NCBI GenBank assembly: GCA_934401725.1
Contig: CAKRSS010000035.1
Location: forward strand, 1 to 21,339
Reading direction: 5' to 3'
DNA: 21,339 nt
Source of the DNA: an uncultured Eubacteriales bacterium
Lineage (GTDB): Bacteria > Bacillota > Clostridia > Oscillospirales > CAG-272
This document shows positions 7,896-14,920 of the stretch, in pieces. A program made the position numbers and the translations under genes. The notes under the pieces are model-generated. The model was not told the DNA's origin. It saw only the letters and a list, made by a program, of their open reading frames with translations, and searched no databases. Position 1 is the stretch's first letter. The number at the start of each line of letters is the position of its first letter.

Positions 7896-8073
7896 GTGAT
7901 AATAAAATTTTTGTGCATATTGCTGTTATGCACAACTTTTCTCCACAAAATGCACAATACAGAGCCTCCCGGACAACCGTTTCGGGCGCAACTTTTTGTG
8001 TAACATAGACAAACCTTTCAACCGCCTGTTGAAATTATGTTTACATCGCCTGTCCGGGCCGCGCCGCCGATAC
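7896..8073. other. AT-rich intergenic stretch, no gene
   Basis: The gap between the two surface-protein genes (7809-8159) holds the promoter at 7867-7895 and the terminator at 8074-8107. Between them I see only AT-rich DNA and a small TTTCAAC/GTTGAAA inverted repeat (8016-8034). TTATGCACA (7926-7934) resembles a DnaA box but stands alone. Confidence 0.5.
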
Positions 8074-8107
8074 AAAAACCGCCTCCGCCGGGACGACGGA
8101 GACGGTT
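8074..8107 (-). terminator. terminator of the beta-sandwich surface-protein gene
   Basis: On the minus strand a stem CCGTCTCCG/CGGAGGCGG (one G-T pair) is followed by five T residues. It lies about 50 nt past the stop at 8160 and separates this gene from the next, so the two surface proteins are independent transcripts. Confidence 0.8.
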
Positions 8108-8159
8108 AAGTCAGACCCCGCTCAATTTGCGAATTGCGCGGGAATGCCAAAAATCAATG

Positions 8160-9242
8160 TCAGTGCTTTCTCTTTCTCAGCACAACTGCCGCGGGAATAA
8201 CTGCCGCGAGAACAGCCAGACTCATAACGGAGCCGCAGCCGCTCTTCCCGGGAGCCGTTGTGGACGTGTCCTTGGGCGCGGGAGTGGTTCCCTTGTCGAC
8301 GGGAGTCGTTTCCTTATCGGGCTTGGGGGTGGTGGTCTCCTTCTCAGCCTTGGGAGTGGTGGTCTCCTTGGCAGGAGTGGGAGTTGTGGTCTCGGCGGGG
8401 GTGGTCTCGGGGTACTTGTAGTTCGCGAGCTCGGCGTCGGTCAGGTACTTCTCAACGTAGAAGCCCATGAAGTTGAGACGCGCGCCGTTGCCCGTCATCC
8501 TGGTCTCGCCGCTGTTGAACAGGTGGTAGAACTCAAGCGTGTGCGTGCCTGCGCTCAGCTCGGCGGTAATGCCGTAGTAGTAGGTCGGCTCGTAGTAAAA
8601 GCTGTTCTCACCGTTTGTAGTCGTGACCTTCTTCTCCTCACGCTCAGCGCCGCTGTATTCGTATTTATAGTTACGAAAAACTCCACGTGTGTCGGAAATG
8701 TTAACCTGGCTGAGCTTGCCATTGTCAATGCTGAAGGCAAATCCGCGATCCTTGGCGTCGTTATCGACGTCAGCCTCTTTTATCTCCGCGCAGCCGATGA
8801 ACACGAACTCGTATGTACCGGCCTCGCTGACAGTGAACTCGTAGACGAGCTGTGCGCGGTCGTCCCAGTTGTCATTTGCGACTACGTTTGCCCAGACGGT
8901 GGTATCAAAGCTGAAAATGCCGTCCTCAAGGTCAAAATAGTTGCTGAAGAAGGACTTCATGCCCTTCTCTGCCCAGTCGGTGATGGTGATGGTACGGACA
9001 CCGCCGGAAGCGGCCTTACCGACCTTGGTGGAGTCGTACTCATTTGCAAAAATGAGCTGGGCATCGGCGCGGACAACGGGAAGCTGCTGAGCGTATAGAT
9101 CATACAGCGTGACCCATTTTACATTCGCGGTGATGTCCATGGGGGTCTCAAGCGTGGATGCGTCGATTGCAGCCGAAACGCCGAGGGCGCTCGCCGACAG
9201 AAGCAACGCAAACAGAGTTACAAAAACAAGCAGTTTTTTCAT
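8160..9242 (-). CDS. secreted beta-sandwich protein with C-terminal Cys-type anchor
   Basis: A 360-residue exported protein I cannot assign to a named family. Residues 1-24 form a signal peptide ending SALGVSA. The mature part is rich in beta-strand patterns, with two segments typical of ligand-binding jelly-rolls: VSEAGTYEFVFIG and LSAGTHTLEFYH. It then enters a Thr/Pro stalk (about 278-331) with TTTPKP-like repeats. The tail is GKSGCGS (Cys336), a hydrophobic span and RKRKH, nearly the same as in the neighbouring beta-helix protein although the ectodomains are unrelated. The start is fixed by GGAGG 9 nt upstream and the MKK signal-peptide start. It has its own promoter and terminator. A carbohydrate-binding role is possible but not shown. 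Confidence 0.82.
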   Translation of the reverse strand: MKKLLVFVTLFALLLSASALGVSAAIDASTLETPMDITANVKWVTLYDLYAQQLPVVRADAQLIFANEYDSTKVGKAASGGVRTITITDWAEKGMKSFFSNYFDLEDGIFSFDTTVWANVVANDNWDDRAQLVYEFTVSEAGTYEFVFIGCAEIKEADVDNDAKDRGFAFSIDNGKLSQVNISDTRGVFRNYKYEYSGAEREEKKVTTTNGENSFYYEPTYYYGITAELSAGTHTLEFYHLFNSGETRMTGNGARLNFMGFYVEKYLTDAELANYKYPETTPAETTTPTPAKETTTPKAEKETTTPKPDKETTPVDKGTTPAPKDTSTTAPGKSGCGSVMSLAVLAAVIPAAVVLRKRKH

Positions 9243-9275
9243 GTGGCTGATCCTCCAAAATTTTATTGTACCATC

Positions 9276-9304
9276 ATGATACACTATTTCTGACGTTTTG
9301 TCAA
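9276..9304 (-). promoter_or_regulatory. sigma-A promoter of the beta-sandwich protein gene
   Basis: On the minus strand TTGACA (9299-9304) and TATCAT (9276-9281) are 17 bp apart, giving a leader of roughly 27 nt with GGAGG. Confidence 0.85.
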
Positions 9305-9325
9305 CAGAAAAAATATCACAAAACC

Positions 9326-9362
9326 GAAAAAAGATGATACGCGCGCAGAAAGGTCTGCCGCG
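9326..9362 (-). terminator. weak terminator candidate after the YwaF-like gene
   Basis: A GCAGA/TCTGC stem (9345-9349 with 9354-9358), extendable by GC pairs with a bulge, is followed on the minus strand after a few bases by a run of T residues. It lies just after the stop at 9371. The U-tract is displaced, so this is tentative. Confidence 0.35.
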
Positions 9363-9370
9363 GCGTCGGC

Positions 9371-10087
9371 TTAACCGCCCTCAGCCTTGTTTTTTCTGCG
9401 GGACAGCATAAACGGCAGCTGAAACGCGGTGATGAGCGCAAGGCCGAGGCCGATAATACGCGTAAAATAGGCGTACCAGCCGTCATTGAGGTTGAGAAAG
9501 GGCAGATTTTTCATCGGCGGACGGACGAGAAACATAAAATTCGCTCCATATGCCGACATAGCGCCGTTTATATTGAGAATTATGTAGACAAGCGCCAGCA
9601 GCAGCCCGATATTCCGTGCGTAGGAGCGCAGGCCGAGCCGCGCGTAGCCCCCGACTATGAGATACAACGAAAACCACAAAAGCCCGCCGTGGTAAACAAA
9701 GAACTGGTATGCGATGAGCTGCGAAAAATCCACCCCGTTGACGGGTATCATGAGCGCAAAAACGCTGCTCAGCGTTCCGACGACGGCGATAAAGTCAATG
9801 ACGGCCTGCCTTACCTTCCCCTCCTTGCCGAAGGTGATGAAGACAACACAGAACATCATAATGCTGCACAGGTGGAACGGCAGCGCGAGTGGATTCAAAT
9901 GCATCCCTCCCCCGTCGCTGTACACCATGTCCTTCATGATTTTTACGGTCTCGCTGAAGGCGCATATCGCGGTCATAATGCCACCCGCGGCTCTCAGCGA
10001 AAGTCTGAATTTCCGACCTGCAAACAGCATCGCCAAAACAAGCGCGACGCATATTCCGACCCACACAAAATGGGTTGTCGTAAACAT
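9371..10087 (-). CDS. YwaF-like integral membrane protein
   Basis: This 238-residue protein is almost wholly hydrophobic with about seven predicted membrane spans, and resembles the YwaF/TIGR02206 family of uncharacterised Firmicutes membrane proteins. Family-like features are LPFHLCS (69-75) after the second span, YHGG (132-135), and a conserved NLNDGWYAYF segment before the last span. The start at 10087 is preferred over an ATG 18 nt upstream because AGGAGG lies between the two, 7 nt before it. It lies downstream of a GNAT gene on the same strand. No clear promoter was found in the 160-nt gap, so it may be transcribed from upstream. Function unknown. Confidence 0.75.
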   Translation of the reverse strand: MFTTTHFVWVGICVALVLAMLFAGRKFRLSLRAAGGIMTAICAFSETVKIMKDMVYSDGGGMHLNPLALPFHLCSIMMFCVVFITFGKEGKVRQAVIDFIAVVGTLSSVFALMIPVNGVDFSQLIAYQFFVYHGGLLWFSLYLIVGGYARLGLRSYARNIGLLLALVYIILNINGAMSAYGANFMFLVRPPMKNLPFLNLNDGWYAYFTRIIGLGLALITAFQLPFMLSRRKNKAEGG

Positions 10088-10154
10088 AATTTCCTCCTTG
10101 TACAAATGGAAAAAGGTAACGTATAGTATTGTATTTCAGGTTTTGCGCTCCGGC

Positions 10155-10253
10155 TCAGTCGAAGCATATGAGTACCTGCTCGAGGTCATACGGGTCGCGG
10201 CAGTAGGCGAGCCCCGTCTGCACAAGGCTCCGGAGCCGCATAGTATGAATCAT
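10155..10253 (-). pseudogene. possible remnant of a Nudix hydrolase N-terminus
   Basis: A 32-codon frame on the minus strand starts with an ATG overlapping the TGA of the GNAT gene (ATGA) and reads LVQTGLAYCRDPYDLEQ before a stop. That pattern resembles the N-terminal region preceding the Nudix fold in many clostridial Nudix hydrolases (typically a short LAQxGLxY-KDxYDxERY segment). No Nudix box follows, so if the match is real the gene has lost its catalytic part. It could also be a chance short frame. Confidence 0.35.
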
Positions 10254-10831
10254 AGTTTTTTTCTGCAAACAACACATATTTCAATTTGCAAGCACACTTC
10301 AAATCCATTCTTTTGATACATGGATAGAGGACCATGATAAGAGTGGTTTTCGTTGTGTTCAAACGGATACGCCTCTATTAAGTCGAATCCATCTGCCTTT
10401 GCATCTTTACATACATATTCGAGCAAAGCGGTAGCAACGCCGCAGCCCCTATACTCCGGGGAAACAGAAAAACAAACAATGGATTTTATTCTCTCACCGT
10501 TGTCGGGCACTTCTTCCGCAAAGTTAAAATTGACATTGCTATATGCTTTTTTATTGTTCGAATTGCACCATCCGACAACCTTTCCGTCAACATATGCTAA
10601 ATACCCCTGCATACGACCGTTTTTTATAAAGTCAATGGCTTGCTTTCTGTTGAATTCAGCGCAATCTTTACCGCAATTCCAAGCACGTATCTTGGCCAGC
10701 TCACGATCCCAATGATAGCACATACAATAACATCCGCACCATGCATCATTGTCTGAAAAGGCTTCTTTGTCAAAATAATCCAACCAATCGTCCAATAATT
10801 CATGTGTCAGTTTGCAAACTGATATTTGCAT
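10250..10831 (-). CDS. GNAT-family N-acetyltransferase, Cys-rich N-terminus
   Basis: GNAT enzymes transfer an acetyl group from acetyl-CoA to an amine of a small molecule or protein. The 193-residue protein has the acetyl-CoA-binding motif A, FSVSPEYRGCGVATALL (121-137), then the usual helix and MYQKNGFEV (171-179) near the end. The N-terminal part is unusual: WCGCYCMCYHW (31-41) and WNCGKDC (51-57) place six cysteines within 26 residues. The start has GGAGG 10 nt upstream. Base composition is visibly more AT-rich than all neighbours, suggesting acquisition from another genome. It sits 64 nt downstream of the rlmD-like gene on the same strand with no terminator or clear promoter between. The substrate is unknown. 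Confidence 0.85.
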   Translation of the reverse strand: MQISVCKLTHELLDDWLDYFDKEAFSDNDAWCGCYCMCYHWDRELAKIRAWNCGKDCAEFNRKQAIDFIKNGRMQGYLAYVDGKVVGWCNSNNKKAYSNVNFNFAEEVPDNGERIKSIVCFSVSPEYRGCGVATALLEYVCKDAKADGFDLIEAYPFEHNENHSYHGPLSMYQKNGFEVCLQIEICVVCRKKL

Positions 10832-10895
10832 AATGAATCCTCCGTCAAATTAAAGATTTCCCGCATCAGCCAAATCCGGCTCATCCGTATTCAAG

Positions 10896-12329
10896 TTAAT
10901 CTAGGTTATGCTGCTCCGTATCAAGTTTGGACAATAAACACACCGTCTCCACATGCCCGCACCGGGGGAACATATCGACCGGCGTGACGTCGCTTACACG
11001 GTAGCCGAGCGACGCGAAGACGGCGCAGTCGCGCGCGAGCGTGACGCAGTCGCAGGAGACGTAAACCACGCGCGGCACGCCGCGCCCGGCGAGGTAGCGG
11101 ATAAGCCGTTCGTCGCAGCCGCGGCGCGGCGGGTCGAGCACGACGACGTCAGCCGCGAGGCCCTCGCCGAGTCCCGCCTCGGCGCGCGCGAGTATTCCGC
11201 CTGCCTCGGCGGCGTCGCCGCATGAATAATATACATTTTCTATACCGTTGCGCCGCGCGTTGTCATAGGCGCACTCGACCGCCGACGGCACTATTTCGAC
11301 GCCGACCACGCGCTCAAATCTTCCCGCCATCGAAAGTCCTATCGTGCCCGCGCCGCAGTAGAGGTCGACGAGCGTGCCGCCCCGGCCTGCAAGCTCACCC
11401 GCGAGTCCGTAGAGCAGCTCGGCGCAGTCGTGGTTGACCTGGTAGAACGAGTCGGGCGCTATGCGTATGTCGAGTCCGCACAGCCTGTCGTCGAGCACGG
11501 GGGCGCCCCACAGCGTCAGAAAACGCTTGCCCAGTATGACATTTGTGCTCTCGCGGTTGACGTTGAGCAGGACGCCGCGTATCTCCGGGAACCCGGCGAC
11601 AAGCTCGCGGCACAGCCCCTCTGTCCCCGGCAGACTGTCGCCGTTTGCGACAAGGCAGACGGTGATGCTGCCGCTGACCTCGCCGCGGCGCAGGTAAATG
11701 TGCCGCAGCTGACCGCGGCCGGTCGTCTCGTCGTAGACGCTCCAGCGCTGCGCGTCGCCGTACCGGCAGACCGCCTCGGCGATGCGCCCGAAGACAGGCG
11801 GCTGAAGCTGACAATCGCAGCCGCCTGCAAGGGTATGCGTTTTTGTTGCATAAATACCCGCTTGCAGTCTCCCGTCGCGACCGGCGGCGACCGGGAACTG
11901 CGCCTTGTTGCGGTAGTATTTTGTCGCCCCCGTCGCCCGCGTCGGCGCGACGTCGACCTCGACGCCCGCCCGGCGGAACGCCTCCTCGACCATGCCGCGC
12001 TTGAGCTCCAGCTCGTATTCGTAATCAATATGTCGGAAAACGCACCCGCCGCAGCACTCGGGGGCCGTGCAGACACCCTCCGTCACGCGGTGCTCCGACG
12101 GCCGCACGAGCCCGCACAGCCTCGCGACGTAGTAGCTTTTGTTGGCCTTTATCACCGACGCGCGCACGCGGTCGCCCGTGACCGCGCCACGGACAAAAAC
12201 GACTGCGCCGTCGTATCTGCCGACACCGCAGCCGAGATTGTTGAGATCCGTTATCTCAAGCTCGATATTGTCCCCGCGCACAAGACGTTTTGCCCGTGCG
12301 GGGTGTCCTTCGGCGTGCACCTCAGGCAT
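10896..12329 (-). CDS. rlmD: 23S rRNA (uracil-C5)-methyltransferase, RlmD/RumA-like
   Basis: This SAM-dependent enzyme methylates C5 of a uridine in rRNA. The 477-residue protein has an N-terminal TRAM RNA-binding domain (about 15-75). It has an Fe-S site with C87, C93, C96 (CGGC) and C171. The Rossmann methyltransferase domain shows VDLYCGAGTIGLSMA (321-335), VEIVPSAVE (344-352), LDPPRRG (398-404) and YVSCDCVTLARD (423-434), with catalytic C426 and the HVET (459-462) general-base motif. The start at 12329 overlaps the phosphatase stop by 8 nt; the longer open frame upstream lies inside that gene. It is the last gene of a five-gene operon. Firmicutes have RlmCD-type enzymes that methylate U747 and U1939, so the precise target uridine is not settled by sequence. 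Confidence 0.9.
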   Translation of the reverse strand: MPEVHAEGHPARAKRLVRGDNIELEITDLNNLGCGVGRYDGAVVFVRGAVTGDRVRASVIKANKSYYVARLCGLVRPSEHRVTEGVCTAPECCGGCVFRHIDYEYELELKRGMVEEAFRRAGVEVDVAPTRATGATKYYRNKAQFPVAAGRDGRLQAGIYATKTHTLAGGCDCQLQPPVFGRIAEAVCRYGDAQRWSVYDETTGRGQLRHIYLRRGEVSGSITVCLVANGDSLPGTEGLCRELVAGFPEIRGVLLNVNRESTNVILGKRFLTLWGAPVLDDRLCGLDIRIAPDSFYQVNHDCAELLYGLAGELAGRGGTLVDLYCGAGTIGLSMAGRFERVVGVEIVPSAVECAYDNARRNGIENVYYSCGDAAEAGGILARAEAGLGEGLAADVVVLDPPRRGCDERLIRYLAGRGVPRVVYVSCDCVTLARDCAVFASLGYRVSDVTPVDMFPRCGHVETVCLLSKLDTEQHNLD

Positions 12330-13002
12330 AGAACTCCGCTCCGTCCTCAAGGCGCAGGCAGCCGATCCTTCCGCCGCGTCCGGCACCGCAGTCAATGCCG
12401 ATGACGCCGTCCCCGTGGAAGATGCAGCCCGCCTCACCGCCCGGAATCTCGGACGTCGGGACGTGCCCGGCTATAACGATTTTACCGTCGAGCGGGCTTG
12501 GCGCTGTGAAGTTTATCGGCTCGCGGAACAGCTCGTCGGAGGCTGCCGCCTCGTCCGTCATCTCGCCCAGCCCTGCGTGCACAAGCACGTAATGTCTGCC
12601 TCCGACGGTGATTTCCTCATAAAGCGCCATGTCGGAGAGGTAGTCGAGCACGCCCTCCTTCATTTCGGCGTCGAGTGCGCGGTAGCCGTCCAGCGTCGGC
12701 TGGCCGCCCTCGGACATCCACCTTATCATGCCGCTCTTGAAGGCATTGTCGGGCGCTTTACCGTTCTTCAGTATGCGCTCGAAGCCGCCCAGCATTCTCG
12801 CGGCGGTGAGGTCGTGCTCGCCCGCCACGGCGTAGACGTTATAGCGCATGCTGAGGTCGCAGACAAGCTCCATGGGCTCGTCTCCGTAGTCGACGATGTC
12901 GCCCAGCACGTACATAACGTCGCGGTCGCGGAATTTGATCTGCCGCAGCAGCTCGCTGAATTTTGTATAACAACCGTGCAGGTTTGCGGTCACATATGTC
13001 AT
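12322..13002 (-). CDS. calcineurin-like metallophosphatase with altered active-site residues
   Basis: A 226-residue protein of the PPP-type metallophosphoesterase fold, related to bacterial Ser/Thr phosphatases and ApaH-like enzymes. Motif positions are recognisable: ANLHG (6-10), GDIVDYG (34-40), GEHD (61-64), LVHAG (140-144) and GHVPT (179-183). Compared with the family consensus GDxHG, GDxVDRG and GNHE/D, the first metal-binding Asp is Asn7, the Arg is Tyr39 and the catalytic-site Asn is Glu62. The remaining histidines and aspartates (H9, D35, D38, H63, D64, H142, H180) are kept. Start: AAGGAG upstream. It overlaps the downstream methyltransferase by 8 nt and follows the Nif3-like gene by 22 nt. 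It may have reduced or altered phosphatase activity; the substrate is unknown. Confidence 0.82.
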   Translation of the reverse strand: MTYVTANLHGCYTKFSELLRQIKFRDRDVMYVLGDIVDYGDEPMELVCDLSMRYNVYAVAGEHDLTAARMLGGFERILKNGKAPDNAFKSGMIRWMSEGGQPTLDGYRALDAEMKEGVLDYLSDMALYEEITVGGRHYVLVHAGLGEMTDEAAASDELFREPINFTAPSPLDGKIVIAGHVPTSEIPGGEAGCIFHGDGVIGIDCGAGRGGRIGCLRLEDGAEFYA

Positions 13003-13024
13003 TTTTATCTCCTTACCGCCGCAC

Positions 13025-13795
13025 TCAGACGAGCCTGAGTGAACAGCTCTTCATGTATTCGGTCTCAATAGCAGGGTCGGCGGCGGCCACCATTTCGGCG
13101 AGCCGGTCGCAGACGGGGTCCTCGGTGTAAAAATGTCCGGCCTCGATGAGGTTGATACCCAGCTCCTCCGCCGCCACCATGCGGTGGTAGCCTAACCTGC
13201 CGCTGACGAGCGTGTCGGCGCCTGCGGCGCGTGCAGGCATTATAAAGTCGCGTCCCTCGCCGCCGAGCACCGCAACGCGGCTGCACCGCCGCCCGCAGGA
13301 GGCGACAAGCACCCCCGGCGCGCCGAGCGCTTCCTTAACCGTCCGCCCGAACTCGGCGGGGTCGGCAGCGTGCTCAAGCGTGCCGATTCTGCCCATCGGG
13401 ACGCCCTCTCCGTCGCCGAACGGCTCAATGTCGGAGAGCCCGAGCGCCTCGGCGAGCATGTCGTTGACGCCGCCGTTCAGCGCGTCAAGCCGCGTGTGGA
13501 AGGACATGACGCCGATACCGGCGCGGACGAGATTTATCAGCTTTGCGCCCGTGCCGTCGTCCGGCGTGAGGCTGCGAAGCGGGTCGAATATCAGCGGATG
13601 ATGCGAGAGCACCGCATCGAACTCGCCGTCGACGGCGGCATCGGCCACCTCGCCGGTGACGTCCAGCGCGATAAGCACCCGCCGCACCTGACGGTCGGGG
13701 TCGGGACAGCACATAAGGCCGTCGTTATCCCAGTCGCAGGAAAGCGAGCGCGGAATGCGGCGCCCGAGGTATTCGTACAGCTCACGTATGTTCAT
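13025..13795 (-). CDS. Nif3-like dinuclear metal centre protein (YqfO type)
   Basis: A 256-residue member of the NIF3/YqfO family, which forms toroidal hexamers with a two-metal site on each subunit. Some members are labelled GTP cyclohydrolase I type 2, but the physiological role is not established. Metal-binding segments are LSHHPLIF (63-70, H65 and H66), FHTRLDAL (99-106, H100 and D104) and EAGHFYTE (218-225, H221, E225). It lacks the central PII/CutA-like insertion of longer YqfO proteins. Its start overlaps the trmK stop by 4 nt (ATGA), the conserved trmK-nif3 (yqfN-yqfO) pairing, which suggests a link to tRNA modification or quality control. Confidence 0.9.
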   Translation of the reverse strand: MNIRELYEYLGRRIPRSLSCDWDNDGLMCCPDPDRQVRRVLIALDVTGEVADAAVDGEFDAVLSHHPLIFDPLRSLTPDDGTGAKLINLVRAGIGVMSFHTRLDALNGGVNDMLAEALGLSDIEPFGDGEGVPMGRIGTLEHAADPAEFGRTVKEALGAPGVLVASCGRRCSRVAVLGGEGRDFIMPARAAGADTLVSGRLGYHRMVAAEELGINLIEAGHFYTEDPVCDRLAEMVAAADPAIETEYMKSCSLRLV

Positions 13796-14487
13796 ATGTT
13801 GGTCTCTCCATTCAGTTTTTCAAGCTGACGCAGAAGCTCTGCTTCGGGGTCGTCGGACGAGCGGTCGACGCCTCGCGCGCCGAGAATTGCGGCGTGGTGA
13901 CGGCACTGCTGTCCGAGATAGCGGACATACAGCTGCCCGCCCTTATGTATATTGCACCTGCCGAGCTCATACTCGGCGGGAGTGTATTCAGCGTTATGGC
14001 CGGTATAGGCGGCGCATATGGTCTGGTAGATGCGTCCGTCGGCGAGCGACATGGTCTCGTCCTCAATACCGAAGCCGTGTGAAAGCAAATAGCGCCGCAG
14101 CTCGGCGCGGCGTGTAATGGGTTGGAGTATGAGCCGCACGCGCGGGTCGCGGACCCAGGCCGCCGCCTCTATAATCGAGGCGATGAGCTCGCCGCCCATA
14201 CCGAATATGGCGATGTCGTCCGGCGTGTAGCTCTCGATGCCGCGCAGCCCGTCGGTAAGGACAAGCGAAACGCGCCCCACTGCGCCGTACTTCTCCACCG
14301 TCTGCCGGGCGCGCTCAAGCGGACCCTGCCGCACGTCCGACGCGACAGCGTCCGACGAGCGCCCTTCAATCACCATTGCGACAGGCAGGTAGGCGTGGTC
14401 GGTGCCGACGTCGGCAAGCCTGCCGCCGCGGACGTATTCCGCGGCGGTGGCAAGACGGGCATCGAGTTTCGGTGCCGCAAGGCTCAT
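13792..14487 (-). CDS. trmK: tRNA (adenine(22)-N1)-methyltransferase
   Basis: TrmK uses SAM to methylate N1 of A22 in the D-loop region of tRNA. The 231-residue protein has the class I methyltransferase N-terminal domain: DVGTDHAYLP (26-35), the acidic SAM-ribose region ASDVR (49-53), DDIAIFGMGGELI (90-102) and LILQP (119-123), all typical of TrmK/YqfN. The C-terminal part is helical and ends in a charged segment (about 205-228). It overlaps the DUF1858 gene upstream by 4 nt and the Nif3-like gene downstream by 4 nt, so it is translationally coupled to both. Confidence 0.92.
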   Translation of the reverse strand: MSLAAPKLDARLATAAEYVRGGRLADVGTDHAYLPVAMVIEGRSSDAVASDVRQGPLERARQTVEKYGAVGRVSLVLTDGLRGIESYTPDDIAIFGMGGELIASIIEAAAWVRDPRVRLILQPITRRAELRRYLLSHGFGIEDETMSLADGRIYQTICAAYTGHNAEYTPAEYELGRCNIHKGGQLYVRYLGQQCRHHAAILGARGVDRSSDDPEAELLRQLEKLNGETNI

Positions 14488-14690
14488 TTGCCGACAGATG
14501 CGAGGTAGTCGTTGAGCTTTTTGACCAGCTCGTCGGCGTCGGTTCCGTGGACGGCGCAGGCGTCTGCTATGCTCTCACCGCGGGAAGCGGGACAGCCGAG
14601 GCAGTGCATGCCGATCTCAAAGAAGAACTTAGCGGTGTTGACGTCGTACTCAAGAACGTCGCCTATCAGGGATTCTTTCGTTACCTTCAT
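14484..14690 (-). CDS. DUF1858 small redox-disulfide-type protein
   Basis: A 68-residue protein matching the DUF1858 family (also described as a hybrid-cluster-protein-associated redox disulfide domain). It has the N-terminal pattern VTKESLIGDVL (3-13), then FFEIGMHCLGCPAS (23-36) with a CXXC pair C30 and C33. A single-domain protein of usual size; the function of the family is not known, and a thiol-redox or metal role is inferred from CXXC. It has GGAGG upstream and a perfect promoter, and it is the first gene of the five-gene operon reaching to 10896. Confidence 0.9.
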   Translation of the reverse strand: MKVTKESLIGDVLEYDVNTAKFFFEIGMHCLGCPASRGESIADACAVHGTDADELVKKLNDYLASVGK

Positions 14691-14725
14691 TGTTTAATCC
14701 TCCGAAAAAATATTTTTCTGCTTAT

Positions 14726-14754
14726 ATTATAAGGCCAAACCGTAGGATTGTCAA
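14726..14754 (-). promoter_or_regulatory. perfect sigma-A promoter of the DUF1858-trmK operon
   Basis: On the minus strand TTGACA (14749-14754) and TATAAT (14726-14731), both exact consensus, are separated by 17 bp. The leader is about 30 nt. It is divergent from the kinase promoter at 14823. Confidence 0.9.
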
Positions 14755-14822
14755 TCAGATTTTTGAAATTTCGGCCGCCCGCACGCCGGGCGCTGCCGCC
14801 CGTAAAAAACCTCCCGATTCTA

Positions 14823-14851
14823 TTGACAAAATGCGATTAATAATGTACAAT
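14823..14851 (+). promoter_or_regulatory. sigma-A promoter of the cytidylate-kinase-like gene
   Basis: TTGACA (14823-14828) and TACAAT (14846-14851) with a 17-bp spacer. The predicted leader is about 60 nt and ends in AGGAGG (14911-14916). Confidence 0.88.
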
Positions 14852-14920
14852 AATATATCGACATTTTTCCGGCGGCAGGAATCCCGGGCCGCCGTTTGTG
14901 TTAGGGCAACAGGAGGCTAT

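Noticed and set aside
7920..7960. DnaA-box-like TTATGCACA and CTCCACA motifs, possible origin
   Set aside because: There is only one imperfect box and no dnaA, dnaN or other origin genes; it lies upstream of a consensus promoter.
10832..10895. terminator or promoter between rlmD and the GNAT gene
   Set aside because: Only a 5-bp AGCCG/TGGCT-type hairpin without a U-tract, and no paired -35/-10 boxes were found.
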